A stretch of DNA of 64,000 bases from Manihot esculenta (lineage: Eukaryota; Streptophyta; Magnoliopsida; Malpighiales; Euphorbiaceae), in NCBI RefSeq assembly GCF_001659605.2, contig NC_035167.2, positions 1,488,001 to 1,552,000 on the forward strand, read 5' to 3'. Position 1 is the first letter of the stretch; each line of letters begins with the position of its first letter. The notes beneath the pieces are model-generated. The model made no database searches and was not told the origin of the DNA. It saw only the letters and a program-made list of their open reading frames with translations. Both the position numbers and the translations under genes were made by a program. Positions 34,711 to 47,700 of the stretch are shown here, one piece after another.

Positions 34711-35975
34711 ACCGGTCTCTTCCCCTTTTCCTCGCAAAAAGAAATCTCTATTTTCTCTCTTAAGATGGCTGAAAATTTACGAGTTGCTACTAATATTGCT
34801 ACCAACGAGGGTGTTATCATTTTCTCCGCCCCTCACAATAGAGAAAACACGCCACTAATTGTCAATGAAGCATACCTCAATAATTTAAATAATAAACAGG
34901 TACTCTAGTACATCCAAAAGCTGGAGACTACCTTTGGGCAGTATAAGGCTCAGGAAAAGGATCAAACATGGCCTTCCGAAGTAGGGAGAAAGCTTCTGTA
35001 GACACCCCAAGGACTCAAACACAAGCAGTTAAAATACGACCTAAGTGAAAGGCTGAATCTGAAGACGAGTCTGACGAAGCTCCGACGGGCATTAATTGGA
35101 AGTTAGTGCAGGCTGTGAAAAGATACCAAAATGAGCAAGAAGAAGATTTTCAGCCTAGATAGTGTTTCACCTCTTTCAGAAGAGATCTTAGCAGAAACCT
35201 TCCCCCCAAGTTCAAGTTGCCTAGCTTGGACAAGTATGACAGAACAGTAGACCCTATAAGCCACCTAGTGATCTTCAAAACCCTAGACCCTAGATGGAGT
35301 CTCACTAAGCAAGCCGCCTTCGTTTTTCGAATCCTCTCTCAACGAAACAATAGGAGTGGGTGCTTGGATGAGGCTATCAGAGGAGGAGCCGAAGGAAGAA
35401 CCCTCACTAGGGGAAGAAGAAGTATTTCTATTTATATTGAAGAAAAGGAAAATAAAAATTACCATAAGAAGTACAAGTTCGTGAGGAGTAAAAATGGAGA
35501 AAAAGTTGCAAACAATTTTCTCTGAAAGCAAATAATCACAAGAGGTAGCAAAAGTGGAACTAGGGGAAAACGAAAGGCTTTTGTAAGATGGTTTTAATGG
35601 CTGGCTTTAAATGCGGCACAATAAGCAGTACAATCATCATGGAAAGGCTAGATAGGTAAAATGGCGTGAAGCGCATGAAGCCAATCTCAGGAGGTCACAT
35701 GCCCCAACCATTGAGAACAACTATCCACTTCGAATATGAAGAATTGAAGACCAGCAGAGGGACCTCTGATGCTACATAACAATCTTCCAAAATAAGCAAT
35801 GAGTTGTCACCACAAGACAGGATCACGTGACAAGGACCTAATAAGTAGAAAAACATGGGCCAACCCAAGGAATGGAAGATCTGAACACCTAAAACACCCG
35901 GATCATCATCAAAGATCCGCCCTTCTCTCGACAGGGTGAGTCTAGGCGCAAAGTTACCATTATTTGACATGACTC
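34711..35975 (+). mobile_element. Ty3/gypsy gag-region relic, probably Tat-type
   Basis: From an ATG at 34765 a short frame begins MAENLRVATNIATNEG and soon meets stops. In a different frame near 35200-35340, LPPKFKLPSLDKYDRTVDPI and a following segment resemble the start of the retrotransposon gag domain of Tat-type gypsy elements. Near 35670-35760 KRMKPISGGH and TTIHFEYEEL resemble the gag-protease junction of the same group. Multiple stops and frameshifts make it a relic. The lineage is inferred from these fragments only, and both ends are approximate. Confidence 0.55.
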
Positions 35976-37640
35976 AACGTACCACATTACGCCTGCAACC
36001 GCGGGATTACCAACCTATTAGCTGACAATGATCCTTATCATGCAATCGACTACATTACCGTCAAATTAATGGAAAATGCCATATTTACCTCCACCCTCTC
36101 ACAAAATAAAAGAAAAAGTATCATAGAGGCAAAGGTATGCTACTCTCTAATACTAAAACTCTAAACAAGGAGTGAGTGACATGAACGAGAGGCGCATCGA
36201 GTGGCAAGCAACAGAAACAACTAGCAACTCGAGTAGTGGGCAATTGGAGTAGCAGGATTTTCTTTCTTGGATTTTAAAGAAATTAAATATCAGGGACTAA
36301 AGGGTTGGGTTCGAAAAATAAATGGACAAATCTATTAATTTTGTTATATTTTAGGGACAAAAATATTTTTTTTCTTGATTTTTATTATATTTATTGAGTT
36401 TGAATCTTGAATTTATTTAAATTTTTATTTATTTGTAAAGATTGAGTTTGAGATTTTCGATTTGTTATTTTGATTTGTAAATTGTGTTTTATTTATTTAA
36501 TTCTTTGAAAGAGTAACATATAAATTTGTAAATATAAATTTGTAAAAATTAAATTAGAAAGTAAAGTGTTGAGTTCTAAAAGGAGTAATTCGATATTTTT
36601 TCAATTCGGTATTTTTAATATAAGATTTCTTATTTTGATGAAATCAAGCTTTATAAATTGAAGTGCTCTGAGCCTTACAAATAAAAAAACGGATTCATTA
36701 ATTATATTATATATCAAAATAAAAAAATAATTTTTCTTTAATTCTTTAATAATAGTAAACAAAGAGGCTAATAAATTTAATAACATTTTATAAGTAAAAA
36801 AGGACCTTGTGGTAGTTATATTTTCATTCAACAATTTAATATTAATGCATTGTCTTAATTTTATTATCATAAAAAGTATTAGTCATCAATATGATAAGAG
36901 AAATCGTACTCTCAATTTTGTTAAATTAAAAAATAATATCTCTAATATATATTGTGTTAAAATAAAATGAGATAACACCGAATTCTTTTTATTTAATATT
37001 TTATTTTTAATATATATAAAAATAAAATAAAATAAAAAAGCGGCAAATTCTAAAATACCAAACAGAAAAAAATGGCGTATACTGTGACTAATTAACCAAA
37101 AATGCAGGCGTCCCCTATCTATAAACCCACGTACAGAGTCTCAATGCACTATTCCCACACGTGTCGTCATCACAAAGCGTGTGAGCATGGATAGTGTACA
37201 CTTGGCCATGTTTCAGTTTAGATCAACTCGAATCAAACTTGAAATAAATCAGTGAAATGGTTTCGGTTTATAAATGGGACAAACTGCCTAATAGGAGGCT
37301 GGTTACTGCTATCTCCCATTAAAACAGGACTGAAATTGATTTTTTTTAAAAAAATTTTAATGGTTAATTTGTTTCTCTGCAATTTATTTAAAAAATTTAC
37401 TATTAATTTTTATATTATAAAAAAATTAATTATTTATTTATTTTTTAAAAATATATTAAAATTTTCAAATTTTTTAAAAATATAAAATTAATCATTCAAT
37501 TATTTATAATTAATAAATATTTTTACTATTTAATTTATATAATGATAATTAATAATATGACATTGAGAAATAAGATTTTTTATGTGTAAAAAAATTTAGT
37601 TCGAAAAGCAACACTATCCTTTTTTATTTTTTTTTCTTAT
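35976..37640. other. AT-rich spacer
   Basis: No supported gene. The first 300 bp may still be retrotransposon debris. Near 37085-37260 is a less AT-rich patch with TCTATAAACC at 37118-37127 and a G-box palindrome ACACGTGT at 37157-37164, but no coding region follows it. Confidence 0.5.
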
Positions 37641-38005
37641 TCTCTAATGACGCATAATTATTACTCTGCTACAATGCCATTTATTTCCGTCATATACATC
37701 TGTAGCTACGGGCATATCTACTTATCCATTCTCCTCAGCGGCCATTTAATTTCCTTCCGTTGCTCTCCTACTCTCCATTACATCAAATAAGTTAGACTCC
37801 CTTTTAGCATATCCGAATCCTCAATCTGACCAACTTGCTTGTTTATCCTCATTGGTAGCCATTTAATTTTCCTTCGGTACCTGTACTGATAGGGTTACAG
37901 CATAATTGGACCTGCTCTCTTACTCTCCGTCACATCAAATGAGCTAGACTCCCTTCTGGCAGGTCCGAATCTTCAGTCTGACCGACCTACTTTAGTCGCA
38001 AATTG
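37640..38005 (-). repeat. Dispersed LTR-like repeat, copy 4, with internal tandem duplication
   Basis: Read on the minus strand it shows the ATTAAATGGC, GCCCGTAGCTACAG and TGACGGAAA blocks in the order seen in copies 1-3. A unit running from ACTCTCC.TCACATCAAAT to TCTGACC.AC occurs twice (about 37770-37830 and 37921-37986). The GCCATTTAAT block also occurs twice (near 37740 and 37858). The spacings differ because of a roughly 30-bp insertion. Confidence 0.5.
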
Positions 38006-38199
38006 GATGATTTTTAATGGATTGGTTTGCTTAGTGAATTCTAATGTATTTTGTTTCTATCTCTTTTTTCAGAACTCGACTTCAGCTTGGTGTCAAAGGT
38101 TCAACGGTCACTAAAAATTATTTATAAAAATATCTATTAATTAATTTTTTATATAATATATTTTTATTTTTTTATGTTTAATAATTAAGATTAATGAAA

Positions 38200-38915
38200 A
38201 GTGTATATTGACGCCTCTTTAAGATTGCAATGAGGTTCAATAGACTTTGATTGTGTAATTCGAAATGATGATGGGAGTTTTGTGACTGTTAAAACAGACT
38301 TTTTTTTATAGCCACATGGATGCAAAATGTGCTGAAATTATGACATTTCGGAAAGTATTGAGCTGGATTAAAGAGTATGGATGTGATCGAGTCCTTTTCG
38401 AATTGAATGCTCAGGTACTTGTCTTTCTGTCCCTCTCGACAACTTGATTTGCCCAATTATATGTGAAATCAAGTGATCACAATCAGTAGCTACAAACACA
38501 ATATTAGAAAGGAAGTTGTGCCATTTGAGTTCAGATTATTGAAGATGATAAACAAAACGAACCTCTGGTTGATTGTGTGTGGTCGGGAGGAGGATTGAGA
38601 TTCGGTGAGATGTGTAATATAAAGCGACGAAACAGAATAGGGCAAAGCAGCTAGGGTTTTCAGTTAATTATACTTTATTGGATGATTTATCGTTTTTTGT
38701 CCTTTTGGTTCGAGATTGTAAACTGTTTTTATCTAGTTATAAAAAAACAAAGTGTGTTTTTGTTCATAGATCTGTAAATGATGTCGCTCATATTCTAGCA
38801 ACATCGGCTCATTCTGAGTCAGGTAAAAGGAGTTTGAGTTGATGTCCCTCGTTCTCATATTGTTTCTCTATTCTCTTTGAATTAATGAAGTTTTCTTATC
38901 CTTTCAAAAAAAATT
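38200..38915 (+). mobile_element. 5'-truncated LINE 3' end with RNase H remnant
   Basis: Broken plus-strand frames match the terminal RNase H-like domain of plant LINEs: DCVIRNDDGSFVTV near 38250, then CAEIMTFRKVLSWIKEYGCD and RVLFELNAQ near 38330-38410, and near 38760-38820 FVHRSVNDVAHILATSAHSE, the usual end of this domain. A short tail with ATTAATGAAGTTTTCTTATC and an A-run at about 38907-38913 looks like the 3' terminus. Stops and frameshifts make it non-functional. Confidence 0.75.
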
Positions 38916-39207
38916 AATGAAAAGAAATAATTAATATTGTTTTAAAAATTTTAATAAATTAATTAGTGAATTTATATATGAATGTAATAATTTTTTATTA
39001 ATTATTTGATTTTTATTGTAATTTAAAAAATCTCAAACTAAAATTATATCAAAATTATAACGGAATGAAATGTTTTCGAACCGAAACCATTTGAAGCTCG
39101 AAGAATCAACGATTTCAACTCGAAACCGGCCCAAAACTAGACGGTCAAATACAAATTTAAAACACAAACTCCATTCAAACCGTCGTTCTACTATTGCATA
39201 GTCCATA
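38916..39207. other. Promoter interval of the glyoxalase-like gene
   Basis: 292 bp between the LINE tail and the start codon, first AT-rich, then more GC-rich towards the ATG. No clear TATA box close to the start was identified. Confidence 0.4.
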
Positions 39208-39938
39208 ATGGAAAACAAAGAAGAGAAGAGGAAGGATAGAAGCAATGAGAAGGAGGAAGAAGGGAAAGAAGAAAGCCGTCGCCGCCGCCACGACCACCGC
39301 CAGCAGGAGGAGCCTCCTCTAATGGCATTGAACCATGTGTCAAGGCTTTGCAGGAACGTGAAAGAGTCTATTGATTTCTACACAAAGGTTCTTGGCATGG
39401 TGCTTATCGAGAGGCCACAAGCTTTTGATTTTGAAGGAGCTTGGTTGTTCAATTATGGCGTTGGGATTCACCTGGTTCAAGCCAAAGATGAAGACAGATT
39501 GCCTGATGCTCACCATGACTTAGACCCCATGGACAACCACATCTCTTTCCAGGTTTGGTTGATATATTTTAGGAAAATTTATTATACAATTTTTTACTGT
39601 AGGGATTAATTTATAAATTTTATTAAATTTAATAGTTCTGGTTATATAATTACATAGCAATATGTTGCATATTATAGTGTGAAGACATGGAAGAAATGGA
39701 GAAAAGATTGAAGGAGATGAAAGTGAAGTACATGAAGAGAACAGTAGAAGATGAAAGTGGAACAAAAATAGATCAACTATTTTTCAATGACCCAGATGGG
39801 TTCATGATCGAGATTTGCAACTGCGAGAATCTTAAGCTTGTTCGTGCTTCTTCTCTCGGCACAATAAAGCTTCCCATTGACAAGCATAATCCTCCCGTTG
39901 ATGTTGATGATTACGCGCAGCCAAAGACTTCTACTTGA
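39208..39938 (+). CDS. Glyoxalase-I-like (VOC superfamily) protein, GLYI4/GLYI7 type
   Basis: Two exons, 39208-39552 and 39678-39938, joined at a phase-0 GT-AG intron of 125 bp, give 201 residues. After a highly charged, low-complexity start (residues 1-37, Glu/Lys/Arg-rich) the vicinal-oxygen-chelate domain runs from MALNHVSRLCRNVKESIDFY (residue 39) to FFNDPDGFMIEICNCENL. Candidate metal ligands are His43, His111 (DNHISFQ) and Glu160 (FMIEICN). Plant relatives such as Arabidopsis GLYI4 and GLYI7 are linked to methylglyoxal detoxification and stress, though some members lack strong glyoxalase I activity, so the reaction is not certain. The first ATG was taken. A start at Met39 would give a 163-residue protein of compact VOC size and is a real alternative. 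Confidence 0.88.
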
Positions 39939-41701
39939 TGAGAATTTCTTAATTCAGGTTTTTTTTTCTTCTTCCCTAAAGAATTGTAACTGAATTTTCT
40001 GGGGTGTGTTTCATTATGTATCTTCATTTGTGTTTGTATTATAAGATTCAGAACCTCTCTATATAAAGAGGTGATTGAGTTTTTTCAATATGTAATTTTA
40101 TAATATTCGGTTTAATTCGGCGTCAAATTAGTATTTGTGATATACATTATTATAAAAAATAATTTTTAAATACCACTTTTGATATACATTATCATAAAAA
40201 AAATAATTTTTAAATATCAATTAAAATATAATAATTTTTAAATGCAGTTAAAAATATAATATGAAAGTGATATTATAAAATATTAATTTAATATAAATTA
40301 AATTATAAATTTTAATAATTTTTTATATTTATATTTTTTAATTATTAATTATATTTTAATTACTATGCCATCAAAAAATTTAGTTAGCAGTATAATATTA
40401 ATATACTATTTCACACCTATTGAATTATAAATTCTAAAATGGAAATGAGTTTTTTAGAGTAAAATTACAATGTATTTTTTATATATTTTTTTTAAATTTA
40501 AATATTTATCATTAAAAATTTTATTTTTCTAACACTAATAAACTTTAATTCATGGATATGATTTTTTTAAAATGAAGGGATTTTGTTTTGAATCCAATCA
40601 AAATCCATTGAATTAATTTTTTTATAATTTTTAAATGGATTTTTATTTTAATTATTTTATAATTTATTTGAAATTGTAATAAAATTTTAATTGAATATAA
40701 TTAAGTTTTAATCTAAATTCTCTGACTATTTAATTAAACTAAATTAAATTTTTTTTAAATAAAAATAAGTTTATAATCATTATATCTAAATAAAAGTATT
40801 TTTAATAATTTTTTGTTTATCTTCCTTATTGGTTTTATATATTTTATTCGGTTTATAATTTTTATTTATTTTATTTTTTTATATATATTAAAAATATATT
40901 TTTTTAATTATATTTATTTTAAGTATATTAAATTTTATTAAATGTTAAAAATATTTTAAAAATAAAATAAAATAAAATGAAATTATAATAATTAATTTAT
41001 ATATTATTATAATTAAAAAAATAAATAATAATTTTGAGATAATAAAAAAAATATGAAAATGAGAGTATATTATAAATTTAAAGTTTGCATTTCTTTAATC
41101 ACCTTTGGGATTATTTTTTATTTTTTAAAAAATATAAAAATTTTATTGACACTTGTCAATGGCCTATTGGAAGCATGACAAGTAAAGGAGGTCTCTCTCA
41201 TAGGGTCTAATCTTCTGGAACTATAACTCTCTGTAACTGCCTTCAACACGTCATCGTGGCGAGTACAAAACAGACGCTAATTACCGTTAATTTCTCACTA
41301 ATCTAACACACAACTAATAAAAAACGAGTGTAGCATTGTCGTTTCCGTAGACAATCATAGCCCTACATAGTCCGAGTTAAATCCGAAACTCGGAAACTAA
41401 AACCCCACAATATGCAAAAATAAAAAAGAAAAATTTCGCTAAATTGTATCAGACAGAACGAGAACCAGAGCGAACGAGAGAGAGCAGAGAGCCAGATAAC
41501 GCTAGTGTCAAAATCCCTTATCAGATCAAAACCTAAATTAATCTCCCATTTCTTCAATTCTTAAACTTCTCAATCTCAGATCCACTTTCTCTCTCCATTT
41601 CTATATTTGAATTGGCGTTTTCCCCCTTTTTTTACGTTGGTTTGATAGGGGAGGTAGAATTCTGTTGATTTCCCTTCTGGTTTTTTGGCGGTTTTATTAC
41701 T
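39939..41701. other. AT-rich spacer and SEC31 promoter
   Basis: Very AT-rich from 40.1 to 41.1 kb with no gene seen. The last 500 bp are more balanced and include a CT-rich stretch around 41560-41630, probably the SEC31 5' UTR. Confidence 0.5.
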
Positions 41702-44700
41702 ATGGCTTGTATAAAATCGGTGAATAGATCGGCGTCGGTGGCTCTGGCGCCGGATGCACCGTACATAGCAGCAGGGACGATGGCGGGAGCTGTGGATCTA
41801 TCCTTCAGCTCGTTCGCTAGTCTTGAGATCTTCAAGCTTGACTTCCAATCGGATGATCGTGATCTTCCTTTGGTTGGCGAGTTTCAGAGTTCCGAAAGAT
41901 TTAACAGGCTTGCTTGGGGTAGAAATGGATCCGGCTCTGACCAGTACTCTCTCGGACTCATTGCGGGTGGGCTTGTTGACGGTGGTATTGATATTTGGAA
42001 TCCTCTGAATCTGATTCGGTAATTCGAAGCAAGCCTTTACTCGTTATATGTGTTCCATTTTCGTGATTTGAATGTGATTATTATTTAATTGCTGTTTAAG
42101 TTGAGTTGGCCTCGAAATTGCCAGTAAATGAGAAAATTTGGGGGTATTGGATGTTGTTTAGGGGTTATTCTGAGATCTGGTTCAATCACCGCGTTAGCAT
42201 TAATGTCTGTCGCTTTTAACTGATGATGGCATCATTTGATTACTTTCTGAATTCGAATTCGAAGTCTGCGTGTTGATGCCTCCACACTACAAACTGGAAT
42301 GATTTCACTTCATATCATTTTCAACTAGGAGGTTGGCAATTTTGAATATTAAGCATGTGGAATTGAAAATTCAAGTAGTTCATTATTTTTATGTTCTATG
42401 AAAAGATAGTCTCCTATCCTTTCCCTTCATCTTTTACGTAATTATAATCTAGTTGCTTGCTTCTAAAGTTTGAGTTGAGGTTTTCTTTTTGTTTGTTTTG
42501 AATTCCGGGGAAGGATATGGAGTTGTGAATATTACCTAATGGTAGATGCATTTCTGGATAATGCCAACCACATGGAATTGAACTATGTTGCTGTTCAATT
42601 TGGATAAGCATTCGCTTCTGTCTTCATAAATCAAATTGATTTTTTCTGCTGTATCACAATCTAACTGTTAATTGGAAAATAATGTAAAATTTTGGAACCT
42701 CTAGATGGGGTTTTGATAGTTTGTTAAATGGGGGATCAAAGGACAAAGAGTGGAGTTTTATAAGTGGTCCATGCCTAGATATTGGCCTGGTGATTAGGCA
42801 GATTTTGTCGGATTGAAATGCTGATGAATTTCTCAAAATTTCATTTTTTTTTTTATCCTTTATTGTCTGTCATTGCACTTTGAAGTATTTTACTTAGTTT
42901 TTTGTTGTTTTGAATTTTGTGTCAAATTGAGAATTGGGGATTGGGGAATTAGGAGATTTTGGAGTTTATATGGTTAATAGGTTGCTAGATAGGTGGTAAT
43001 TGGACACTGAAAATTATGCTTTAATTGGATTGAGGGTTCTCTAGACATTATATTTTATATTAGTGAAAATTACTATTTAGGTATGGGAAAAATTAACTAG
43101 TTAGTTCTTGGATTTTGAAAAATATATTAAGACATCCCTATGATTTTAATAGGTCTAATAAAAAGTCCCTGCTGTTAGATTGAAATATTGTACTTTCATC
43201 CAAAATTACCCTTATGTATAAACACCTTCAATAGAGACAGGTGAGGGCATCTTAGGCTTTTCATGCTTTCCAAGCAAATGTAAATGTTAGGCTCCATCCT
43301 GAGGCATTTATGATTTATCTAGGTACTACACGTGCCTTTTAGGGGCCTCTCGGCATGTGCATTAGCATCCCAAGAGCAAGAGATTCTCTATAGTTCTCTC
43401 TTTGTTTGTTCTTTGTTGCTGGTTTTGCTTATATCCTTGGGTTTTTCACTATATGCCTATGTGATTTGCTTTTAACCATTGAATGATACCACCAACTGCA
43501 TTAATAAAGTACAATTATATTCTATGAATTATGAACTCTTAAATGTGAACATTACAATTTGATTTGGTGCTGTAATGTTAAATGAAAGTTGCCTCTCTTC
43601 CTCTCAATAAACTTGACTTTCTTGAGTAACATCGCATTTAAGTACACATAAGTTCAGAGGCACATTTTTGGAAATTATGGATGTACAATTGACTAAGTTA
43701 TAGTTGGTAAATAAAGAGGATAAGAATTTGAGAATCTTAGCTCTAATAAATAGCAACAAGTAAGGAAGGTCATATTTTTTCTTCATTATGAAGGTTACTT
43801 TTTTCCCCAATAACCACAAAGCTTAAATCGTAAAATTTTGTGCTTTTATTATCTCATGTGTGTTTGAATGTTGTTTGTTGGCAGCTGCTATTTTCTTGGC
43901 ATGTTTGTCTGTTTGTTTATTGTTGATCTAAGCTTGGTGATATAGGACACTTGCAATGATGCTTCACCTGACTGTTTATTTCTTTGGCTTAAAAGTTCTT
44001 TGTTTCTTTCAAGCCACTGAAAAAGCATATATAATTAGTATCCTCTGCATTGTATAGTTGTCTTTTTTTCAGAACAGAAGATATGGATAGAAGTCCTACC
44101 TTTTGCTGAATGAAGCCTTATTCTTATCAATTTGTTTTTTTTCCCAGTTCGGAGAGTAGTGAAAGTGCTCTCGTTGGACATCTGTCGAATCATAAAGGGC
44201 CTGTAAGTTCTTCTACAATAAACTTCATTGTTATTGGTTATTGATTGGCTCTATCATATCCAAGGTATATGATGGTTGCTTGGCTTGCCTGCTCCTTTTT
44301 TCTGTATGTCAGGTTCGTGGTCTTGAATTTAATACCTTTACCCCAAACTTACTTGCATCTGGTGCTGATGATGGTGAAATTTGCATCTGGGATTTGGCTG
44401 CACCTTCAGAACCTTCTCATTTCCCTCCTCTAAAGGTACTCTGAGTTTGAAGCTTTTAATTGTTTAAAAGTTTTTTGTGAGCATGAGTATTTGTTCCGAA
44501 AATGAGATATTTCTTGAATCCTGCTGTTGCTGCTGAAAAGAAACACTTTTTGATGTAAACTTCATAGCTACATAAACATAAGGTTTTCTGCTCAAGTACC
44601 TGATACCAATCCATGTGAGATTTCCAGTGACATGTCTTCATTGTAGACTATATGAGGGGAAAAATTAACTCCTTGGTTACTGCTACTGGAATCAATATGG

Positions 44701-47700
44701 ATAGCTTAAGGCTATTCTTTTTTGGTCTCTGTTATGGGGAGGGGTGTTGATCATTCAGTCCTTTGTGCACTGCGGAAAGCCCTGTTCAATTGGTTGCGAA
44801 GGATTTGGAGTTGTTTAGATATGAGATCAAAGGAAGTGCTGGCTGGAAGTTTTAGAAATAAACAGAAAGGGATTATATTCTGGCTTTTTTATCATTGGAG
44901 TAAAATTTTGGGGTTTAGCAAATGTAGTTTAAATGAAATTGCCTTTGAAATTAGCAGGAGCTAATATGGGTGTGGTTGGACAAATTCTTGTTTTTGCCCC
45001 TCCCCTTTCATAAAATTTTTTTGAGGTTCTATGCAGGTAGAATATGGTTCAAGTGCAGTTTTAATTTGGAAGAAAAAATATGATCTCGTTGCAGTTTGAA
45101 TTTGGCAGGAAAATTAGGACAGGAAAATCTTAATTCTCATCAAAGCTTTTTAGGAATCTTTCTTTAGTTGAAATGTAGGAGCTTGCATGATGCTTCTTGC
45201 CTTGAAGTGAAGAAATCTCGTTAATTCGACACTTGAATTTGGAGAAGTGAACAGCTGTGGTGCATAAATGATAAGTATTGAAAATCATGATGCTATAATA
45301 TCAGAATCCAGTCACACTCTCCTAAAAGCATTTCAAGTTCATCCAGCAAATTGTGACTGGAGTGATTGGTGCGACCCACATTGGTTTTGCAAATGCAAAA
45401 TCCATTTTTATATCTTGAACTTAAATGTGTTGGAGCATGATTACAGATAAGATCCTGTCGTGGCTGCTTGATAATATATATGATGGATGGTTTAGCATTT
45501 CTATGGTGGCAGTGGTAGACATTGTGTGGCTGTTGTATGCTTAATCTCAATGTTGAAGCTTTACATTAGCTTTTTATGCATTTCATAATTTCTGTAGTGG
45601 CATGGGATGATGTTTTCCATTTCTAAAATTTGTAACATCTATATTAGCTTGAGATTTATTCTTGATGTAGTGGAGATTGGGTAGAAGGGTTTGTGATATT
45701 GTAGTGGAGATTTTTTTAGGAGGTTTGCTGCAATTTGTTGCATTATTACTTTGTTCAGATCTTCTTACCATATTGCTTTTGCATGTGGTTTGTTGTATAA
45801 TTGTATTGCTTAACTTGCTTTGAGAGGCTTCTTTATACTGCACCTGGTTTCCATTTCTTTCTTTCTTCCCCCTGCCTCCTCTTTCTCTTTTCTCTTTCTT
45901 TTGGTTCAATCTGCAAGAGCATTCTCTTGACGTTTTCCTAGTTGTTCATTTTTGTTATTTTATTTGTCAAACTTGTTGAATCTTTTGCAGGGTAGTGGTG
46001 CTGCTGCCCAAGGTGAAATTTCTTATGTTTCATGGAACAGCAAAGTTCAACATATATTGGCATCCACTTCCCTCAATGGAATAACTGGTAAGGAAGCAAA
46101 GTGGGCCCACATTTTATTGATTTTTTTCATTATTATATAATGGATTGGAGAACTGAATATTTATTGATTTTGCAGTTGTATGGGACTTAAAGAAGCAGAA
46201 ACCAGTGATATCGTAAGTTGCTTTCCACTAAATTTTGCAGATAGTTTAATCATCTCTGCATGACACTAATAATATATATATATTTTTTGTACTTCAAAGT
46301 AAGCTGATGCTGTATGTATAATTTCATAGTGTTGAAGATTCAGTTAGAAGGAGGTGTTCTGTCCTACAGTGGCATCCTGATGTTGCCACTCAGCTTATTA
46401 TTGCATCTGATGAGGACAGCTCTCCAGCTTTGCGGGTAATGATTTTGTATATTTGTTGGAATTAATTTATGCAAAGATATTCTAATTCATAAAATTCTTC
46501 TCAAGCAGCTTTGGGATATGAGGAACACAATGACACCTGTGAAAGAGTTTGTGGGCCACACTAAGGGTATGTTACAGTCTGATCAAATATCTCTTAATTT
46601 CACGATGATATCTTGTTCATATTTTAAATATCTTTTTAAAGTTTCAGCTTGCCCATAATTCTTACAATGCATTTAACTATCACATACACTCATTGGATTA
46701 ATAATACATGGTTTGTAGATTATTATATCTATATTTGTTGAAGGACTTCATTTTATGTCTTTTGGGTGTCTTAAGTTAATTTTTTTGGCTTTCGGGCTGC
46801 ACATCTCTGTTGTTTCGTCCCTTTTATCCTCTTTCTTGGCAGTAGTTTTTATTGGATGTTTAATGCTTTTTTACTTTCTTTTGAAAATCATTTATTATTT
46901 GGGAATCCAATGAATGCATATGATTGTTGGTATCATATTTTTTTACTTATTTCTTGAAACAGGTGTAATTGCAATGTCATGGTGTCCTAGTGACAGTTCC
47001 TATTTGCTTACCTGTGCTAAAGATAATCGAACTATTTGCTGGAACACTATAACTGGAGAGGTTGGATAGTTAATTGATATTTGCTTTTCTCTTGCATTCC
47101 TGAGATTTTCTTATTTGAAGTTTTGAACTTTTATATTGACTGTTAAATTTCCTTTGTTTGAGTGTTTGTTGTATTTAGTTATGGTGCTTGCATTTTGTTG
47201 ACATTTTTCTTTCAAAATTGGCATAGATTGTCCGTGAATTGCCTCCCGGTGCCAACTGGAACTTTGATATACACTGGTATCCAAAGATACCAGGAGTTAT
47301 CTCAGCATCTTCGTTTGATGGAAAGATTGGCATTTACAATATTGAGGTATAAATTTTTTTTATTTGTCTTCCTTTTCAGTCAGCTGCAAGCTTATTAGCA
47401 CTTGCAACCAATTGTATGTCAGTGGCTGAAACTGTGAGTTGGATGAGAATTTGACTGGTAATGAAACAGTTTGGAATGCCTTTTATTTAAAGAAGAATCA
47501 GAAAGCATGTTGGAAATTGGAATTGGATATAATTTGCTTGCAGTTCTGCTGTTGATTTTTCTACTTTGACAATGATTATATTCTATTCCAATTATTTTAC
47601 TGATGGATCTTACTGTTCAGGGTTGCAGTCAATATAGTACCGGGGAGAGTGATTTTGGAGCAGGTAATTTTGTTTAGTCTGGAAGCATTGTGGAGTTTTT

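Noticed and set aside
44722..45550. Several open frames inside SEC31 intron 3
   Set aside because: Between exons 3 and 4, with no homology. The WD40 reading frame continues only when this interval is removed.
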